From a virus, in IMG/VR virus record IMGVR_UViG_3300036716_000145, positions 1 to 33,300 of that record: a stretch of DNA of 33,300 bases. One strand, given 5' to 3'. This document shows, one piece after another, positions 30,833 to 33,300 of this stretch (within the stretch, counting starts at the first letter, position 1; each line of letters opens with the position of its first letter). A program made the position numbers and the translations under genes. A model generated the notes under the pieces. That model ran no database searches. It saw only the letters and a list, made by a program, of their open reading frames with translations, and was not told where the DNA came from.

Positions 30833-31008
30833 TGGAAAAACAGGAAATCTTTAACATGATAGAGCGTTATTACGATGTTGACCTAGATAATTGCACAATG
30901 ACCCACGAAGATTGGATTAATGAAATCGTAACCGCTTTGACAGATTATAGGTATATAGATAAATTCAAACTGATGCTCGAAGAATACAACAAGGAAATGA
31001 GTGCCTAA
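30832..31008 (+). CDS. Tiny early gene 7, hypothetical
   Basis: A 58-residue acidic helical protein (MEKQEIFNMIERYYDVDLDN, then INEIVTALTDYRYIDKFK). No family recognised. Ribosome site GGAGGCTGTA inside the end of the previous gene. It is the last gene of the operon; a terminator follows 24 bases later. Confidence 0.65.
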   Translation: MEKQEIFNMIERYYDVDLDNCTMTHEDWINEIVTALTDYRYIDKFKLMLEEYNKEMSA

Positions 31009-31032
31009 AAACTTTTTAAATCTAACCCTGCC

Positions 31033-31058
31033 AAGCCTCCATCATGGGGGCTTTTTAT
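31033..31058 (+). terminator. Terminator of the tiny-gene operon
   Basis: AAGCCTCC (31033-31040) pairs with GGGGGCTT (31046-31053), one G-U pair, loop ATCAT, followed by TTTTTATTT. It ends the plus-strand operon and overlaps the tail of the metallophosphoesterase gene on the other strand. Confidence 0.85.
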
Positions 31059-31822
31059 TTCCCTTCGTATTTGTTCCGTAGGTAGTTCATCGACACTGGC
31101 AACTCATCGCACCCACCATTAGCAACCTCGTTCAACATCCATATACCACGCCATGACGAATTAGTTTGTGGGGTAAGGTAATCCTCATCATGTTGGTAAT
31201 AAATCCCTGAGAACAATCCTAAAATGTTTGTTCCGTCTGCTCTCCTGCCATAGGCAATGTCTCTATCTTGTACATGACCCATAATACATGACATCATCTT
31301 TTTACTGAGCATATTCCTAGCACTGGATACAGGCCGCCCCATGATCCCAGATGTAAAGTAATGAGCGTATGCGATTTGATCTATAATCACCACGTCAAGG
31401 AAGTCATAAACCTCAAAACCCATCTCTTCCAACTGTAAATCCTTGTACCCTATCAGGCCATCTAGTTTGGGATCACTTTCAATGGCGCGTTCAATACGGT
31501 TTTCATGGTTGCCTAACGTGTAGACCATGCGAGGCCGCCACTGTTTATGCTTGTTTACCTTTAACCGTTGTTGCTCATCTCGTATAGGCTGTAAGAATAC
31601 TTCCATGGCGTGTATCCCTGCCTCGATATCATCCTTGTATCTACGGCCTTCAAACGACTTCTTACCGACATCCCATGATGATAGGCTAGGCATGTCAAAA
31701 TGATCGCCAATATGCACGATAACATCTGGCTTTTTCTCTGCCGCATACAACCCTGCCCATCTTAGGTGGTCAGTAGGTGAGTTAGGTTTGACTTGAGTGT
31801 CTGGAATAATTAAATGCTTCAT
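31055..31822 (-). CDS. Calcineurin-like metallophosphoesterase
   Basis: A 255-residue enzyme. Motifs: IPDTQ (6-10) for the first metal site, HIGDHFD (37-43), LGNHEN (103-108), and GHVQ (182-185). The usual D-x-H and GH-x-H His residues are Gln here, a variant I recall from phage members of the family; activity is still likely because the bridging Asp and GNHE are intact. Possible substrates are DNA ends, nucleotides or 2',3'-cyclic phosphates. Start follows GTGAGGTTCT. A terminator lies directly upstream, so either readthrough or a separate promoter is needed. Confidence 0.85.
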   Translation of the reverse strand: MKHLIIPDTQVKPNSPTDHLRWAGLYAAEKKPDVIVHIGDHFDMPSLSSWDVGKKSFEGRRYKDDIEAGIHAMEVFLQPIRDEQQRLKVNKHKQWRPRMVYTLGNHENRIERAIESDPKLDGLIGYKDLQLEEMGFEVYDFLDVVIIDQIAYAHYFTSGIMGRPVSSARNMLSKKMMSCIMGHVQDRDIAYGRRADGTNILGLFSGIYYQHDEDYLTPQTNSSWRGIWMLNEVANGGCDELPVSMNYLRNKYEGK

Positions 31823-31831
31823 AGAACCTCA

Positions 31832-31855
31832 CAAAAAAACGCCCCGAAAGGCGTT
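31832..31855 (-). terminator. Terminator between micropeptide and metallophosphoesterase genes
   Basis: On the minus strand AACGCC (31855-31850) pairs with GGCGTT (31843-31838), and eight T (31839-31832, the last after one shared base) follow. It overlaps the micropeptide stop codon. It would reduce transcription of the metallophosphoesterase gene. Confidence 0.75.
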
Positions 31856-31928
31856 ATGAATTTGTTAAATCGTCTTTTGCAATGGCAAGCAAGCCGCACA
31901 CTACAATGACTATGTAGTAAGTAATCAT
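31854..31928 (-). CDS. Micropeptide, 24 residues, single membrane segment
   Basis: ATG 31928 is preceded by ATGAGGTTGAA, a good ribosome site. The peptide MITYYIVIVVCGLLAIAKDD plus four residues is almost entirely one hydrophobic segment. It lies between a possible promoter and a terminator. It may be a membrane micropeptide or a leader; no homology can be claimed. Confidence 0.4.
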   Translation of the reverse strand: MITYYIVIVVCGLLAIAKDDLTNS

Positions 31929-31956
31929 TTCAACCTCATTATGTCTGTGAAGCGCG

Positions 31957-31986
31957 ATTATACTTACCTCCCATTCTTTTAGGTAA
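31957..31986 (-). promoter_or_regulatory. Possible promoter upstream of the micropeptide
   Basis: Perfect TATAAT at 31962-31957 on the minus strand. The best -35 is a weak TTACCT (31986-31981) with spacing 18. It would drive the micropeptide and, by readthrough, the metallophosphoesterase gene. The stretch 31929-32018 has no other gene I can support. Confidence 0.35.
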
Positions 31987-32018
31987 TGACTTTTCTAAAT
32001 AAGCGGCATACCAAAAGG

Positions 32019-32225
32019 TTATATTTTCGTTTCTTTATCTATCAAGAAATCAATGTAGTGTTTAGCCTTGCGGAGATCATCTATTCCTCCCTTAGACTGC
32101 CACCTCGAAACGTATTTAACCACATTTCCCTCACAATATCCAAGTTGGTTGCCCAAGATGTAATCTATGGGCTGTATCTCAAGGTCTTTGTAGTGGCTTC
32201 CGCCTATCTGGATATCCTTACTCAT
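32019..32225 (-). CDS. DUF3310 (SaV-like) protein
   Basis: A 68-residue protein covering the short DUF3310 domain: GGSHYKDLEIQPIDYI (8-23), then LGYCEGNVVKYVSRW and KGGIDDLRKAKHYIDFL. These proteins are frequent in phages and have been called nucleotide-kinase-like, but the biochemical role is not settled. ATG 32225 is chosen behind AGGAGAAAGTG, identical to the ribosome box of a neighbour. Confidence 0.9.
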   Translation of the reverse strand: MSKDIQIGGSHYKDLEIQPIDYILGNQLGYCEGNVVKYVSRWQSKGGIDDLRKAKHYIDFLIDKETKI

Positions 32226-32241
32226 CACTTTCTCCTGTTAG

Positions 32242-32409
32242 TTATCGCACAAATGCATAATAAACAACATAAAACCAGCTAAAAATCCCATGAAGCATTG
32301 CCCAAAGAATTGACTTGTTTGCGCTCCAAGAAATTATCATCGCTAGAATCGAACCATACTCAAACAGTCGAGTCGGAGTAAACGTAAAAACTTTTTCTGA
32401 CTTACCCAT
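32242..32409 (-). CDS. Small membrane protein
   Basis: A 55-residue protein with a basic N-terminus (MGKSEKVFTFTPTRLFEYG) and two hydrophobic stretches (ILAMIISWSAN and ILWAMLHGIFSWFYVVYYAF). AAAGGAGAAATTG precedes the ATG, which lies inside the end of the previous gene (8-base overlap). Function unknown. Confidence 0.65.
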   Translation of the reverse strand: MGKSEKVFTFTPTRLFEYGSILAMIISWSANKSILWAMLHGIFSWFYVVYYAFVR

Positions 32410-32755
32410 CAATTTCTCCTTTATTGTAGCGTACATTAAGATCAACAGGCGTTGCGTATTTCCAGTCATCGGCCACACAGTCCCGATAGCCCTCACCGTA
32501 AAGAGGTCTACCACTTACCCATTCAACATGCCAAGTCTCTTCGGCTGAATCATTACTGAGATAACACAACACCCAAGTCTGATTGTCAGTTGGGTCTAAG
32601 TTATCTGACCAGTGCGGTTCTTTTGCGAATAGTCGCTCTAGTTGTTGTCTCGCCTCGGCATCTAAACCGTCTGGACACAGAAGATAGGCGGTCAACGATT
32701 CGTCCAAATAGCAATTTAGTTCGTAAGCGTCCATCGTGTCTATTAATCTACTCAT
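32402..32755 (-). CDS. Hypothetical acidic protein
   Basis: A 117-residue acidic protein rich in Trp and Tyr (HWSDNLDPTDNQTWVLCYLS, WHVEWVSGRPLYGEGY). No family recognised. ATG 32755 is preceded by GGGAGAAAGTG; a GTG at 32758 is in the same site. It belongs to the early minus-strand operon. Confidence 0.7.
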   Translation of the reverse strand: MSRLIDTMDAYELNCYLDESLTAYLLCPDGLDAEARQQLERLFAKEPHWSDNLDPTDNQTWVLCYLSNDSAEETWHVEWVSGRPLYGEGYRDCVADDWKYATPVDLNVRYNKGEIDG

Positions 32756-32770
32756 CACTTTCTCCCAATT

Positions 32771-33109
32771 TCAAAACAATAACGTCCTATCGCACTCTTC
32801 AAGAAACGCGCGAAATTTTCTGCGTATGGCGCTTAACGCTTCGTGATTTAACCTCTCATCACCTGCTAAAACTAAGTATCCAAAATCTTCAACGTCTAAA
32901 TGATTAGTAATGAATTCTTGTATTTTTTCGTTAGTTGGTATTTCCATCACTTTCTCTTGCCTTGCCTCTTTGACGATAGCATTACGCTCAACCATTAACT
33001 CATAGGAAACAATATCGAAACCACAAGAATTGCACTCATGGTACTGCAATTCTTCATCTTCTACCTTGAGCACCATCTCTCCATCGTGGCATTTTTTACA
33101 CTTATCCAT
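32771..33109 (-). CDS. Zinc-ribbon protein, possibly a fusion with an internal start
   Basis: A 112-residue protein. The N-terminal part holds two CxxC pairs (CKKC at 4-7 and CNSC near 31-34) typical of a zinc ribbon. The second part (MEIPTNEKIQEFITNHLDVE, then IRRKFRAFLEECDRTLLF) is helical. Between them, in frame, lies GAGAAAGTGATG, the same ribosome box that starts 32755 and 32225, giving a possible second product of 58 residues from ATG 32947. Either two products are made or a stop was lost and two genes fused. Confidence 0.7.
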   Translation of the reverse strand: MDKCKKCHDGEMVLKVEDEELQYHECNSCGFDIVSYELMVERNAIVKEARQEKVMEIPTNEKIQEFITNHLDVEDFGYLVLAGDERLNHEALSAIRRKFRAFLEECDRTLLF

Positions 33110-33111
33110 CA

Positions 33112-33300
33112 CTACTTCACCTTTGTTAGCTGATATTCTTTACCGTCAATAGTTGCAATTTTGCCTTCCAGATTATTCCGCCTGTCTAGCGTTATTCCTC
33201 TACTAGAGCTTTCATGGTAAGTCACATTACTTTCCTCATCGTATTCATATTTAACCCAGTCACCGTCAGAGTATTCAATATAAGTCACATTACCTTGAGT
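33112..33300 (-). CDS. YD-like repeat protein, partial at window edge (3' part)
   Basis: The frame enters from the right edge and ends at TAG 33112-33114. It reads TQGNVTYIEYSDGDWV, then EYDEESNVTYHESSSRG, and ends EYQLTKVK. Bases 33161-33286 are identical to 1-126, so this is the C-terminal part of the gene at 338-1. At the edge it skips one 21-residue unit found in the other copy (CTENSDGERVK and following). The TAG overlaps the GTG/ATG start region of the zinc-ribbon gene (TAGTGATG). Confidence 0.75.
   Translation of the reverse strand, partial: TQGNVTYIEYSDGDWVKYEYDEESNVTYHESSSRGITLDRRNNLEGKIATIDGKEYQLTKVK
33161..33286. repeat. Terminal direct repeat, identical to 1-126
   Basis: 126 bases are identical between the two window ends. 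At the next base (127 against 33287) they part, and the right end continues with sequence matching 190-203. That offset is 63 bp, one unit of the coding repeat. This indicates a circular or permuted genome of about 33,160 bp with a repeat-number variant at the join. Confidence 0.85.

Noticed and set aside
1-33300. tRNA genes or integrase with attachment site
   Set aside because: No tRNA cloverleaf with TTCGA-type T-arm was noticed in the spacers, and no tyrosine or serine recombinase is encoded.

Overview
The window reads as one essentially complete genome of a short-tailed (podovirus-type) dsDNA phage of about 33.2 kb. The virion genes follow the T7 plan: terminase, portal, scaffold, capsid, tail tubular proteins A and B, internal core proteins of the gp14, gp15 and gp16 type, and a gp17-type fibre N-terminus. 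The early genes are lambda-like: an O-like replication initiator carrying its own iterons, NinG, a YqaJ exonuclease with a Sak3/DUF1071-type annealing protein and SSB, and an XRE regulator. I see no phage RNA polymerase, DNA polymerase, helicase-primase or integrase, so the phage probably depends on host RNA polymerase and the host replisome. AT-rich DNA, sigma70-like promoters and Shine-Dalgarno sites point to a Gram-negative, perhaps aquatic, bacterial host; this is inference only.

The two ends carry the same 126 bases (1-126 and 33161-33286), then diverge at a boundary of a 63-bp coding repeat. Joining 33160 to 1 restores one in-frame 128-residue gene, so the molecule is circular or circularly permuted. 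The divergent end looks like a version of the same gene with one repeat unit less.

Layout: (a) 33300-31055 and 2426-1, minus strand, is one early block across the join: metallophosphoesterase, DUF3310, small proteins, two YD-like repeat proteins, SSB, exonuclease, annealing protein. (b) 2427-2545 is a divergent control region. (c) 2546-5812, plus strand: XRE regulator, O-like initiator with origin, NinG and small basic proteins. (d) 29235-5796, minus strand, is the long late operon from terminase small subunit through head, tail and core genes to the lysis genes. (e) 29236-29466 is a second control region. (f) 29467-31008, plus strand, is an operon of seven tiny early genes ending at a strong terminator.

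The most interesting element is a complete type I hammerhead ribozyme (29961-30026) in the spacer between two of these tiny genes. Its core, three helices and cleavage triplet all match. The preceding spacer (29681-29742) holds a long hairpin. Other points worth a second look: a lambda-style origin of three 23-bp iterons inside the initiator gene; a 12-bp identical promoter box in both early control regions; a self-contained promoter-leader-terminator unit around the capsid gene; and length variation in the YD-repeat gene.
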